A stretch of DNA of 64,000 nt from Pseudoscleropodium purum (GCA_963969395.1 OZ017805.1:372001-436000), one strand, 5' to 3'. Counted from the stretch's first letter, positions 23,426 to 36,092 are shown. The notes: generated from the sequence alone by a model not told the origin. Program-made: numbers and translations.

Positions 23426-26227
23426 TGTTGCGTCAAAAAAATTGTTCCCTCTGTTATCAAACATTTGAAGCCACTTGTTGTGTAGGGTTTCTAATAAATT
23501 ACAAAAAGGTATATTGACAAGTTCCTCCAAACTTCAATCCTGAAAATGGAACCACACAAACATTAGGCTTTGCTAATTCAATGTTTTATACCATCCTTAA
23601 ACCCTTCTAAGATACAAATAAATATTTTTAAATACATAAACTAAAAGTGAAGGTAGTAACAAGGACTCCAAATACCACTGTTGGATTCGACGAGCTTCTC
23701 TGGGATCCCTTCCACTACCCTCACTTTTGGTTTAGGTTATAAAATGAAAAAAAATTTTGAACCCAAAAAAAAATTAAAAATTAAAATAACCACTACTCAA
23801 TATATTTTATGGAGTCTAAAAATAAACCCCTTAGATCAAAAGTAGGGATTTGGTGTCTACCCAACTACCTTCAAATCTACTTATCTTTTAAATTTTTTTT
23901 TTTTTTAAGAATTTCTTCAACATAAATCAAAAGTGGGGGTACTAAAGGGGACTCTACATACCCCTGTCAAATCCAATGGGGGTATTGAAGGTCCCTCCTC
24001 CTACCTCCACTTTTGGTTATGCACTATTTTTTTCTGATTATTTTGAAAGACAAATGGAAATACAAACTTAGAGATACTAAGGTAACCCTAATATACACAA
24101 GTCCTATCTGACGGGTGTATTTATAGTCCTTTATAGTACCCCAACTTTGAATCAATCCGAGACATTCCTATTTTTTCTAAAGTAATGATTTTAGAAAATT
24201 CCATATATTCAGACCAAATGATACAAATATGAATTATAATACAAAATTTTTTTGAATGCAAAAAACAAAATTTCAAATGGAATTTGTAGAAATTTTATAT
24301 TCCAATCAAATTGACTTACCATTTGCATGAATTTTCCCCATTGTCTATATTAGAAATGCCAAAAGGCAAGCCAATATTCTAAGTGGTGAAGTACATCTTC
24401 TGTGGTTGCGTCTGACGATAACCACTAGGATCAAATTGCTAGGTATTTTGTTTCTGCTTCTTCCATTAACTTCGCATCATTATTTACAAAGTAAATTATG
24501 ATGTTGCTGAAATGCTTTCTAAATGTACTTCTATGTATGTTTTTGGAGTGAAGTACTCCAATGCAATAAACATGTTCATTCCTTGTTCTCCATTTTTGGA
24601 TTTGCAAAATCACTTTCATATACAATTCGTATGGCATTCCAATTGGCCATAGCACTATCAACCAAAAATCCTTTGAAATTCAGGTCTCCAACTCCGTGTC
24701 ACGACATTACAACATTTAAGCAATTCCAAAAGAGCACATGAATCTCGATGTCTTCTAATTACATATCCTAGGTTCTAATTGTCATGACTTTCTTGTAATT
24801 TGGGTTGTACACATGGCAGGCCATTGTCGTCCCTTCCTTTATGTGTTTGATGTGGTCGAACATCATCCACACATTCTAAAGAATTCCTCCAAGTTGTCTG
24901 CACTTCATCAAGTCCACACCACTTCTAGGTCCTTCACTGAGCATCTTGAAAATGAACACTTTCTTTTTTCTTTGGCCTCAGAAGACGCTCTTGTGAATGA
25001 ATTTGAACTTTGACTCTTTCTTCATGGTCGTTGTCTATGATGCTGCACAATTGTTTGAGCGAAATGAGGATATCATGTTTTGAATGTTGGAACTACTTAA
25101 GCACTAAAACCAATCCATCACTTCTTCTAGCTCTTCTCCCTTCAACATCTCTTTTTCTTCCTCTCCATTGTGAAACAAATATGTTGTGAGGAAATCTTTA
25201 CTTGCAAAGAGAGCAATGATAGAGTTTGTGGTGATAGGGATCTTTGCCACTTGCTTTGCAATGAGTTCACATATCTTCTTTATAGAATCTCTATACATGC
25301 CTTTTGCTACCAGGTGAGAATGATCTCCAAGATGAATTGTAGCCCTTGTCATTCTAGAAACCTTGCTATAATAGTAATATATTCTAGCATCGCATTGCTT
25401 TAGACACATTAGAGTCTATTTGCATAGTTTGCACACTAACGTACAATCTTTATAAGGATTATTTCGTATTGGAAACAAGGACATTGTATATCCACTCCAT
25501 TTCATCTCATTGCACTTATTAGCTCTCTTTAGATATTCATATTCAAAATTTATACAAATGTGACCAACGCAATAGGACTTTCAGAATTTCAAATTGTCGG
25601 AGTTGTGAATATTGGTAGTTTGTACCTTACACTACACATGTCCATTATAACGTTTGTCCATCCCTTCAAAATTTCTAGCAATCGATGAAGATGGCCTCGT
25701 GCGGCATGGAGGCAATTCAAAGATGATGTCCCTGTTGAAGACTAGTGGAAAAAACCCAACTTAATGGTGCTTGATGGTGTTCACATCCATTGTGGACAGT
25801 TCATTCTTAGACTAATGCATGCTCTTCAAATTCCTCAAGCATTCCATTATGCTTCTTCTATCAAGTGTAGGCGGATACAATGGAGGACAAGACAACGGAC
25901 ATTGTATGGAACTATTGATTTGGGTGTCAGAAATTGCATGAATAATGTCACGACTACCAACATCATTTTTGATGTAGAGTGGTTTTTCATGAACATTCAT
26001 GTTGGGTGACTCTCCTTCCAATTCACTTGACAACTCAATAATAGGGTTCAATTTCTCAATCTTCATAGCATGTAGAAAAATACTTGAATTAGGAATTAGA
26101 GGTTCTTATTGAAGAAGGCTAGGAGAAACTACAGTTGTGACATATGGCATATCCACTGTCAAATTATTCAGTCTGGCGGCTAACCATCTATGTAGATGCA
26201 TTGGGAATGGATAAAGGAAGACCATAT
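23426..26227 (-). pseudogene. MULE (FAR1-like) transposase, central segment
   Basis: This is the central part of the minus-strand transposase, between inserted copies 1 and 2. From 26227 downward: LHRWLAARLNNLTVDMPYV; FNRDIIFELPPCR near 25740; LKRANKCNEMKWSG; a CxxC pair in TLVCKLCK near 25420; MTRATIHLGDHSH and YRDSIKKI at about 25350-25270; the catalytic-core stretch FKGFLVDSAMANWNAIRI at about 24679-24625, carrying the second acidic residue of a DDE core; and EEAETKYLAI at about 24430. It ends in HNKWLQM near 23470 and then DA at the insertion. Each block aligns with the plus-strand copy at 59650-62722. Stops, frameshifts and a foldback insertion at 23637-24021 break it. Confidence 0.75.
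23637..24021. repeat. Two related foldback (hairpin) units
   Basis: Unit 1 (23637-23734) starts taaactaaaagtgaaggtag and ends with its near-perfect inverse, ctaccctcacttttggttta. Unit 2 (23921-24021) starts cataaatcaaaagtgggggt and ends tacctccacttttggttatg. Between them lies a third half-site, 'atcaaaagtaggga'. The pair sits inside the transposase pseudogene and looks like a MITE-type foldback insertion, or two tandem ones. A run of 16 T lies at 23891-23906. Confidence 0.6.
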
Positions 26228-26500
26228 TGTCGCAGCTTAGAATTTTGATTTTCTTAGTATACACCCAAATAGGAACGGAAACTAGTCATTAGCTAACCGG
26301 ATCCGATTAGGTGGGGAAGGAAAACTCAGAATTAGCACGGAACGTGAAGTAGTGGGCTTCTTGGATCTAATCCGGTCAGGAGTAACTAACGACGGAAACG
26401 GAATGTAACACGGATTAGGTCTAGGACCGGATGATGATGATGAACCGGATTATGATGGTAAACCGGATTCATGATGACAAACCGGAAAGGGTCCAGGGAC

Positions 26501-26508
26501 TATAAAAG
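26501..26508 (+). promoter_or_regulatory. TATA box of the element gene (copy 2)
   Basis: TATAAAAG lies about 190 bp before the ATG at 26691, in a context of CCGGAT repeats. Equivalent sites are 41222-41229 (TATAAAAG, copy 3), 23164-23170 and 56463-56469 (TATATAA, copies 1 and 4). A start-stop ATG-TGA at 26679-26684 lies six bases before the gene's ATG in this copy, and the same arrangement is in the other three. Confidence 0.55.
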
Positions 26509-26690
26509 GAGGAGCTTTCACTGTTGCACCCCCTTTTAGAAACTCGACCTTGAGCGTGCGCGGTTGAGTTTTTGTCGTTTGTGCGTCTGTGCGTTTGCGT
26601 TCTGTTCATTTTGATTCCGGTTGAGATCGGAGAGAGGAAGTGAGGAACGGGACGTGCGGCTAGGAGAGAGTGAGGTAGATGTGAGTGGGA

Positions 26691-28349
26691 ATGCCTCAGC
26701 TACGTAGGTCGAGACAAGCGAGTCCCTCTAGAGGCGAGGTGAAGCTCCGGAAAGTCATTCCGGTTATTCCCTCCACAGAGCCGGAAAAGGCTGAACTCAT
26801 GGATGATCTCAGATCCATGGGTTGCGTAGGGTTTGCCGAGAAACCTTGGGGTTTTAGGGAGGAGAGAATGGTCAAGGAGCTCCTCGGAAAGTTGTCCAAC
26901 CAGTTTGACAACACCGTGAGGGGAGCTCCCGTCAGCTGGAACGAGGGGATGTGGAGAGCGGTTTACGGTTTCCGGGCAGGAGGTTTGGGAATGGCGAGCC
27001 GGAAGGATGAGTTTGTCCGAGGGAAGTTCAAGGGAGCCGTCAACCCGAAGGACGGATACGCGGTCGAGGATTGCTTGGATGACCGACACCGTCGGCTCCT
27101 GCAATTCCTGGTTCCGGTTCTTCACCCGGAAAAGCCGACCAGGGTGACGATCACCCTCGGCAACACCATTTTCGGTGCCCTCAGTGGTACCCGGAAAGTG
27201 GATTGGGCACGGATCATTTCCGATCTCGTGGCCCAGCTTGTTAGTAGGGTTGGGAAGAAAAGGGCCACTCTAGTGTGCCCTTACCTCTTCCACCTCTATC
27301 GGGAGAACCAAGTCCTCACCGACATAGAGGAGAGGGTGTGGAAGACGCAGGAAGTGCTCCTGAAGTATGGGGAGTCGGAGACGGATGACGAGGCCGAATC
27401 CGATTCCGGGTCAGACCGGGAGTCCAGCGAGGAAGAGGAGGAGCCGATGCCGCCGATCAAGCGACAGAAGCTGACGCCTCCACACAAGCGCGGGACGCCT
27501 CCCGGTCAAGACAAACCGGCCCCGGAGGAGAAACCGGAAGTCGAGAAGACCAATTCCGGGGGAGATCCGGATATGCAAGATCCGTTCAACGGTCTGATCA
27601 ACGTCCTCTACAACATCAGGGCGGATTGGGAGGTCAAGCACAGGACGCTTGCGGCAATCGGCAAGTTGGTGGGTGCTGCACCGGACAGCAACTTGGCGGA
27701 ACAAGTGGCGCAATGCATCACAAATCCGGAAGAGACCCGGAAGTAGGAAGCCGAGATCCGCCGGTTGCAGGAGGAGGTAGATAAACTGAAGGCAACACTT
27801 TTTGCCTATCAGGAAGACGTGACGGCCGCTCGGGAAATGGCGGAGGAGACTCGGAAGGTGGCCGAGCAGATCAAGGCGGTCCTGGGAGAGACCGGAACGG
27901 CAGCGGCCAAGGCGAAGCTCTTCGACGAGAAGATCCACGAAGAGAAGAAACTATCCGGTTCCCAGATGGTCCGGATTCTCGCGGACTTCGCTGAGCAGGT
28001 GGAGACGACAATGGTGGAGGGGCGGAAGGCAGCGGACCGGATCGAGGAGAGCAGCCGGAAGCTGACGGGAGCGACGTGCGACAAAGGTATTCACCTTTCG
28101 GACATCTCACTACCGGACCTCTTTCCGGATGCAACTATGGCGAAGGACAGGAAGGATTGGACTCCTGAGTCCAAGAAGTCTGCACGGACTGGGACTCCGG
28201 GCACGAGACCGGATATCACCATCGACCTGGAGTCTCCACCCGGACCGAATCCTGCGGAGGGGGAACGGGTCCGGAATTTGAGTGAAGTTTTCGAGGATCT
28301 AGTCCCGGAGACCGGAAGCCCGACGATAGGATCTCGAGTTGTAGGGTAG
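26691..28349 (+). pseudogene. Element gene, copy 2, one nonsense codon
   Basis: The frame is colinear with the intact 552-codon gene of copy 1, and the length is identical (1659 bp). The only break is TAG at 27744-27746 (CAG in copy 1, after EETRK), between the conserved central block and the coiled coil. Upstream, 351 codons stay open, covering the whole globular region. Downstream, the coiled coil and tail remain in frame to the normal stop. A single transition separates it from an open frame, so inactivation is recent or the truncated product suffices. Confidence 0.85.
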
Positions 28350-28500
28350 ATAGGATTTTAATTTCAATTAGGAGTAGGAGCGGATCCGGATCCAGATCCG
28401 GCTCAATAGTATTAGGTTAGACCGAAAGTTAGATTAAGGAGGCGGCGGACCCCCACGGGTTTTCCGCTCCTTTTTGTGCTTTTAGGGTTTTTACCCTTTG

Positions 28501-28508
28501 TATATAAA
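28501..28508 (+). promoter_or_regulatory. Second, outward-facing TATA box (copy 2)
   Basis: TATATAAA follows 'gcttttagggtttttaccctttg', which includes a telo-box-like TTTAGGGTTTT common in plant core promoters. A pyrimidine-rich leader-like stretch (ttctattctcttcgctg) lies 60-80 bp downstream. Matching sites are 43210-43217 (copy 3) and 54477-54484 (copy 4, minus). A transcript from here would cover the last 1 kb of the element and enter flanking DNA. Confidence 0.5.
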
Positions 28509-29532
28509 TCGGTTCCTGCGATGGGAATTGGGAGTTTTTTCATTTTGCAAACTTCTTGTATCTTTCTATTCTCTTCGCTGTGTATCTCTCTCCAGCGCGA
28601 CAGGATTGTATGATGTGGAGTTAGGATAGTACGAGTTGGTTGGCAAGTGATTTCTCCCCTTGGTGTTTATTTTCCGATCCTAGGTGCATGTGAGTAGGTA
28701 CAGAAGAGTTGGGAGTGAACTTAGTTCCTCAGCACGTCTAGAGTTTGAGATTCCGGGTGAGAAAGCCGTTGTTAGACTAGGCGGGTAGGGAGGGATTCCT
28801 TAGCTGCGCTAGAACTCCCGGGTGGGAAATCCGGTTGAGTGTCCGATCTCCTGTGAGGTCTCACCACCCATATGGGTAACGGAAGAACTTTAGTTGATGT
28901 TGGAACGGACGGGTGCACTTGTAACCACCTATCTTCGCACGGATCGGAAGTAGCATCAAGGTCGTTGTAGTACGAGAGGGTCGAGTGTGGGGTCTTTGTG
29001 TGACCTACGACCCGGATTGCTATCTGGGTTGTTGTGAAGGACCAAACCGGATCTGGATTAGTTTAGGAGTTTAGAAGGTAGGACAGTGGGTCTTCAGCCA
29101 CTATAAGTCACGGAAGGAGTGGTGGGCCTACCACTCTCAAAATTAAGCGGCGACCCCTCTGATGGTGAAACAGAGGCAAAACTAAACCGGATAGGATTAC
29201 GGGTACAGGATGACCATCCGGACCGGATTGGTCAGGACGGATTTCCAGGATCGGGAATTGTGAGATCCTGGGATTTGGGTATTTGTACGGACCGGATAGT
29301 TAGTAGGACCGGAAGAAGGAGTAATCCGGTCTGTAGTTATCCGGTGTGGTGGTATTTTTGGTTCTAGATCTAGGACCGGAAAGTAAGATTGGCATACTGA
29401 CTGAGCTTAACTGCTTAATAGAGCTAGATACTTCACAGGATCTCGTGGGTTCGATCTTTAGAGTCACTTAGTTATACTCTAGAGCGATTTTTGTGAGTAT
29501 AATGGGGAATTGACCTGCCCTGTGCTGCGACA

Positions 29533-29850
29533 CATATGCTCTATAGTTTCGAATAGAGAGGAACCAACAAACTCCATCCTTGTCCTCGCTCTTCTCAATA
29601 GGAACAAACTCCATGTTTTCACCACATTTGGACTTCCTCTCTTCTTCTATGTAGATAGAAGACTCACCAAACTTGAAACGTACATGCAAAAGGTGACAAG
29701 ACACTTTAGCCTGATTTCCATTTGCCAATAGAAACACAAGCGGAATTGCATGACTTTCTATTCTAAGGCAAGTTATGGTAATAAAGCAACAATGCAAAAC
29801 AACCAAATGAGAAGCTAGAGATACTTCAACTCCAACTAAACAAGACAGAA
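29533..29850 (-). pseudogene. MULE (FAR1-like) transposase, N-terminal segment
   Basis: Beyond copy 2 the minus-strand transposase frame continues upstream: RMEFVGSSLFETIEH leads directly into MVFLYPFPMHLHRWL once the element and one catat are removed. A second frame through the same bases (EEERKSKCGENMEF) is also open, so a frameshift is present. No start codon can be assigned, and the gene fades out towards 29850. Confidence 0.55.
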
Positions 29851-30014
29851 GCATGTGAAGTACAACATAGTTTATACAAATTATATTGTTTATATTCTAC
29901 CTATGCCATTCTAGAAGTAGAAATTAGTAGGTGAACTTTGACAGTAGGTCTACAAACTATTTATACAAAGCCACCATTTAGTTCCTTCATAATTATTGCT
30001 TTCAAAAGAGTCTA

Positions 30015-30160
30015 GAGAAATAAATGAGTTTAGGCGGCTCTAGCAAAAGGTTCATTAAAAAAAAAGAGAAATCAATGAATTGAGGTGACTCTAATAAAAG
30101 GTTGTTAAAAAAAAAGAGAAATAAATGAGTAGAGGCGGCTCTAGCAAAATACTGATAAAA
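30015..30160. repeat. Tandem repeat, three units of 50-51 bp
   Basis: Units starting gagaaatMaatga at 30015, 30066 and 30116 each contain RaggYgRctctaRYaaaa, and the first two end in a run of nine A. The period is 51 then 50 bp. No coding role is seen. Confidence 0.7.
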
Positions 30161-32560
30161 AGATACTCATTAAATCTTGTTAGCTGCATACCCTAGAGTG
30201 AAAGATAGACAATCAAGTGGGGTGTCAGAATAAAAGACAGCTCATTAAGTCTTATGACAATTGTCCAAAATTTGAAATTTTCGAAGCAGCACTTGTCACG
30301 CACCTAATCTACTGAGGCACTTTGAATGGACAAACCTAGTTAGGGTTACACTGAATAAGTACTCTCTACATTTCTTCAAACATGCCTTCTCATTACTACT
30401 TTCGACATAGACATTATGCTCTTGATAGAGTGAGACTTCCAAAGCTTTTGTATTGGTCCTTATGCTCGTAGATTGCGATAGTTTTGCAGACATAGTTCCA
30501 AACCTTATAAACAAACAAAAGAGACATATTTCATTATATTTTTCATCATGCAAGGCACTTAGAAGATCTCGAATGACTCACTCGAAGATAATTGTGTCTA
30601 AGATTGGTCAGTCATTACAAATACAACTTCGAAAACAACTTCATTTTGATAGTAGAGGTAGTAGCGTGGAAGTGGACCTAGAATTGTAGGACTTGGAATC
30701 ACAATAGATGATGGTTGGTGACATGACAAGCGACCAAGACATCTCATGAGACAACACACTCTTTCCAATGAGATTCTATGAAACCAACTCTTATCGTTCA
30801 TATACTTTGCAATATGTTGGATTTGAATCTACAATAAAACTATACAAAAATGCATGTCTTCTTCTTTATCAAAGTTCAAATATTTGATTGACACTTTGAT
30901 TTTGCATTATGATGAGGTTCGTTTCACCTAATAAGGTTGAACTACCCATTACCATACAGATTTGTACTATAGGTACTTTGGAGAAGTTGTTTATAAGCTC
31001 TCATATTTTTTTGAGATTGAATTGGTTAAGAGAAGTCAATTGCAAAATGAATGAAGACAATCTGACCAAAATTGAATTTGTTTCTATTCTTCAAAGTTGA
31101 AATGTAAAACTATAAGTAGACTCTTGTTTAAGCATGATGAGACCATTGTTGATTTATAGGTTGATGTGTTTGCTCCCAAGTACATTGCCATCATGATAAT
31201 GGATTAGTAAGATTATGATAATAGATGGAGGAGTTACAAAAATGGAAAGAAATTGTAGGTGTTAGAATAGGAAAAATGGTGGTACTGGATAGTTTCATCC
31301 TAATAAGACCTAAACAGTTGAAGACATGTAGTGTGAAAACAAGTTTGGTTGTAGATACAAAAAAAATTTCACTATTATAATCTTTAAATGAAATAAGATA
31401 ATATTTGACTCCAAGCTCATCTGTAGTAGATAGTGTATAATATACATAGTCAACTAACAACGGTTATATATTTAGACCTTTTCTTTGAATTGAACTTCAA
31501 GGTTGATTGAAGTTCAATGTTCACATCGTGGTTGACTTAGATGATCGAAGACCATGGGTAACATTCCGTTGGGGCGTTTTGGCTACACATGACAAAGAAA
31601 ATCCATTCTATGGAGGTGGTTTTTAAATAAAAAATGCCTAGATGGTAATATATGCCCAAAAGATTTGAGAGAGAAAATAGAGGCTAGCTCAAAGGCAAGG
31701 TTGACGAGGCGAAGCAGAAAGGGGGGGGGGGGGAGCATCTAACAGTAGGGGCAAACATAAGCTTTGAGGAACTCGGAAGAAGGAGAGGACTCGAAAAAAG
31801 AGACGACATCTACATGGCAAGAAGGTGCATAGTGTGGCCTTTCACTTAAATCTGTTTCTCTGATTCTCAAGTTTGTTTTTCTACTAAATTTATATACAAT
31901 TTTGTTTCAATCAAGATATTCAATCCAAAGGATTTTTTTGAGTTTTGCTATACAAGTACATTTCATTGTGCATTGGGGGGTCATTTTCTTGAGATTTTCA
32001 TGCTTTAATTGTTTATTGTAGCTTGTTGTACAATGCTTGGAGTATTTTCCACAGGTTCATCTTTTTACCAACATTAGCCCTATCATGCGCATTGTATTGC
32101 AAATATTGTTTTTCTTTCATGAGTAGGGTTTTTTGGCTTTTCAAAGTAATGTGAGAGTTAGTCCATTAAATACAATTTTGTGTCTCATTAATGACTTAAC
32201 TTTCTATTGCAATTTTAATCTAGGTTGCGTCGACTATCACTCTAGATTTTATATCGAAAGAAAAAATCTATGGCTCCTCTCAATGTTGGTGGATATGAAT
32301 TGAGGTCAATAAATTCTTCTTCTTTAACCAATCTTTATGCATCCAAGATGTTATTATACTTTTTTGTCTTTTTATAATCTTATTGACAAATGAAATGAGC
32401 TTTCTGATGAGTTGAGGTGGTGGATATCAAATAAGATTCTAAGTATGAGCATATTTATCATTCAGAGCTCTTCATCATAAACAAAAAGATGCTCAATGAT
32501 GGACAATAGATACTGAATTTCAAAATTCCTATATTTGAACCTTTGCCAAGCTAGTATTAC
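30161..32560. other. AT-rich DNA without a supportable gene
   Basis: Short overlapping frames near 30300-30800 and 31190-31460 show no motif. A run of 13 G occurs at 31721-31733 inside a purine-rich stretch. Nothing else is recognised. Confidence 0.4.
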
Positions 32561-32566
32561 ATTCTA

Positions 32567-33086
32567 TTACATTCGTATATATGGATTTAAGTTGGGGTTT
32601 GTTCCCATGTTTGGTCGGCCTTTACTTTTGCAAGAGTCATGTGCCATGTTAGGTGGTGTGTTGTCTCCTCCATCGTTGCTAAATCTTGAATTATTGCTTT
32701 GCAATTGGAGATTGCAAGGATCCTCAACAAAAAGCACCCTTCCAAAATTGTATCCCATCGCTCAATTTCTTCCTACTACTTCTAAAACAGCAATCTTCGC
32801 GCCACAAGGGATGACAAAAGTTTTGGCCACACAAACTCACCTTACGCCACTAAAGTCACATAAGGATTCTAAATTGAACCCTTGATCACTGCACAAGCTA
32901 CATTGTTGAGCGAATTTGGAAATCTTGTTTGGACCTTGCTTCGCAATGTCTTTGTTCTTCCTTACTCATTGACGCACTCTTCATCATTTTCTCTTGCAAT
33001 TTGAAGGCTCTCATTATGTCAAGCTCGTAGCTCTCAAGCCAGGATCCACTACAAAGGAACACTTGGGGTTGCCCACTAGAGGACAA
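32567..33086 (-). pseudogene. Decayed open segment of unknown function
   Basis: On the minus strand two open pieces follow each other. 33086-32898 is Lys/Glu/Met-rich (LQEKMMKSASMSKEEQ). About 32840-32567 includes TFVIPCGAKIAVLEVVGRN, then GRVLFVEDPCNLQL, then a Ser/Asn/Gly/Lys-rich tail. A one-base shift and stops separate them. The composition looks like coding sequence, but no family is recognised and chance cannot be excluded. Sequence from 33090 to 36090 is a patchwork of short frames with no support. Confidence 0.22.
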
Positions 33087-36000
33087 GTCTCTAGAATACC
33101 TTACGAATCAAGAGAAGAGTTTGTAGGTACGATATCTATTAATGAAACTTCATTATTGAACTCTTATTACTGCAATTCTTTGATTGTGTACCTCAAACTA
33201 GTCACTCGACTATTTTTTTGGGTACTTTGAGCTTCCCGCAAGACCTCAATTGCAACCAACAAGGGTCTGACGGGGAGCTGAAGGTACCACAAGAACTAGT
33301 CATGTGAGAGGTCCGAGGTACATCTCATGCAGTTAAGATTGGAGCAAGTTTGCATCAATGTTGCTCAGTTTCAAGAATTCAAAATATGCGTCACTAGAAA
33401 TGTAAGAGCATGGCACTTGTTGGTACATTGAGAATAGCTTGTCTTAGCCAACAATGTAGAGGTCTTTGATGTCATGTTCATATCTACACCAAGGATCACC
33501 GGGGTGCTTAGTGTGTCAATCTCATCATCTAACATGCACATTTCTCTGCATAACTGACATGTATGATGAAGTGGTTAAGACTTGGTCAGCTTTCCAAGTC
33601 CAAAATGTTATGTAATTAGAGAGCTCAATTTCTAGCTTTCTTGTAAATTGATTCGAATGGCGTCATCCTTGATTTTGATCAAGAAGTAAGCCCAAGCTAA
33701 TTTAAAGAGGTTCAATTCAGCAATTGCATGTGTTAGAATTCGCATTTCCAATTTCAACCTCCAATGCAAGGATTTGGAAAGACCTCCATTTCCTCTAGTT
33801 GATCCTCCTCAGGAATTTGGGTGTAATTCCTTTGTCACCTTTTGAAAGAAATTGTCATTTCTTTTTGAGAAAAATTCTTGACCCAAATAGAAATTCCAAT
33901 TGTTCTTAGACAACTGAATGCGATTTGGCATCCTAATCAAGTCAAGTAGTTCTTTAAGATAGTCTCACCAATATGTTCTTCTATGACATTCTTACTCATC
34001 CATGGTTTTTATTTTATACTATGGTTGCCCATGCATAGTTGTCGAATGCTTACTATTTGCTCCTACATTATAGCTTTGTTAGTTTTGATTGGAATTAGTT
34101 GTCTTGGAATTTCTTTCTCAATTAGTTTTCTGAAGTTCCTTTTGAATCATTGGCGGCAAGGTTTTCTTCTTTTTATCAAAATTTTGAATAACATGGTAAT
34201 TTAATGTATGCACTTGCACAATTCAAGTTTTAAGTTCAAATGCTTGAAATGTTGCATGCGGACGATAGCTGAATAAGGTGATAAACACTTCCTTCCTTCA
34301 TATGATGCAAATAAAAAAAACGTAATTTTAATTATATTTCCCTCTATATGGTACTACTATATATACATATATACAATAAAGAATGAATTGTCTAGATACA
34401 TCTCCAACCTCACTAAAGAACACAGCCTTGGCTTATCGAGTTGTAAGGCTTGTCTTTGCCTCTAAGAATCGCTTGTCCTAGCTCCAATACTCTAGAAATT
34501 GCTCTATCCTTGGTTAGTAGCACCTTGAGAAGAATTCACAACACCTCATATCCTAATTTCATATCTTGATTTCGACCACCTCATAGCTTGAAGTTCTTCT
34601 CAAATGATGGATTTGAGGGATAGTTGGAGCTTCTCTCAGAACCCTGTCGGTGCCACCATGGATCTTGAGGGAAGTTCAAGCCACCTTCGAATTCATCATT
34701 TAATAAGGACTGAATTTTTTTTGGATTTGAACATATAATTCAATGTTGTCTTAGTATGTTTCTAATTACACATGCAAATAGAATCACTTTGCTTAGCTCG
34801 TCTTGCAAATTTTCTTACACTATTAGAAGGAGTTTCTTTCCACACTCTTTTTGACTTTTTGTGTATTGAATCTAAGTCCAAAAGAAATTTAGACTTGGCA
34901 TGGGCTTATAAGTGCGTAGGATCTATTTTTGTATAAATTAGACCACCCTATAATCACAACAAAATGGAGGCAATGAAGATTCTCCAAAAGAGCCTTCATA
35001 TCTATTTTGTATTTCAAAGTAACATTTGTGTAAACAAAGTCGTTCTTCACATTCCTAGATGGTCTAATACTGCTTCTCATTTGGATCTTGGTACTAGAGT
35101 TTGGAATGTTGAATTTAGATCAGTTCCACAATAAGTTTATTTAATCAATTTGCAAGTCTTAAAAAAAGTAACGAGTGTCGCTGCGGTGATTCATTTAGAG
35201 GGCGTCTTGAAATTCTTCTAGGACTCCAATTGGATCCGACGGGGCCTTTGTTGGAATCTTAAGAGACCCCAAAAATACATCACCTGAGGGAGACAAAATG
35301 ATATTATTTCATGCTATTTTGATTTTTGACTTGAAATGGTGAATTTTTTGAAGGCCATTTCCTATTTCTAGGTCAATAAGGATGGAAGTTTGTGTAATTG
35401 TGCCTTAAATTAGTAGTTTTAATAGAAAGTTCTAGAATATATTAAATAGGGGACAATGGGACATAATGAAATAAAAACTTGTTATTTTAGTTGTCAATAT
35501 TTTCATCAATCAAAGCTTGAGTGAGATATGCAAATTGCATGAGTGCCTCATTATATGTACACATGACAATTATTTCTATCATGTTGAAATAATTCATTTT
35601 GATATCATAGTTGAAAAGTCTTCTTTACATTTCTTTACTCAATATTAAAAAATTTAAAGTTTTAGATTTTTTAGAGTAAATAATTGAAAGGATAAAATGT
35701 ATTCTATTATATATTTAGAATTCATTTATTCATCTCAATTTATCTCAATTCATCTCAATTTATTTATCAAATAGTGACTTTGGATTTATTATGCATAGTC
35801 ATTGGCAAATTTTACACATATTAGGATACTTTTTTTGTTCATAATTTTGTTTGACTTCAAAAATGCTTAATCCTAGAATTATTTAAATTTTCAATGTAAT
35901 AATTAATTAATTTCTAGATAATTTTAATGTATGAGAGAATAGAAAGATAAGTTGCATGGGCAATGCTTGTCTTTTCAACTTGTAGTTGTTCTTACATATG

Positions 36001-36092
36001 TATTTCATCAAAAAAACCTTACAAAATAAATGGACTTTGATTCATACTTCATAGTTTTATCATGTCAAATTCTAGAAGTGGTCAATGGTTTT

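Larger units (their letters stand above)
26228..29532 (+). mobile_element. 3.3-kb CCGG element, copy 2
   Basis: The 3305-bp element has the same 9-bp inverted ends and is flanked by catat at 26223-26227 and 29533-29537. It is inserted antisense in the MULE pseudogene. Removing it together with one catat rejoins the host frame LFETIEH to MVFLYPF. The body differs from the other copies by only a few bases per hundred, while flanks share nothing. By hand count it holds about 55 CCGG tetranucleotides. Confidence 0.93.

Noticed and set aside
20142..29532. Copies 1 and 2 as the two LTRs of one retrotransposon
   Set aside because: They are in opposite orientation, have different 5-bp duplications, and the DNA between them is a MULE transposase.
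31721..31733. Run of 13 G
   Set aside because: A single homopolymer with no neighbouring G-runs to form a credible quadruplex array or other structure.
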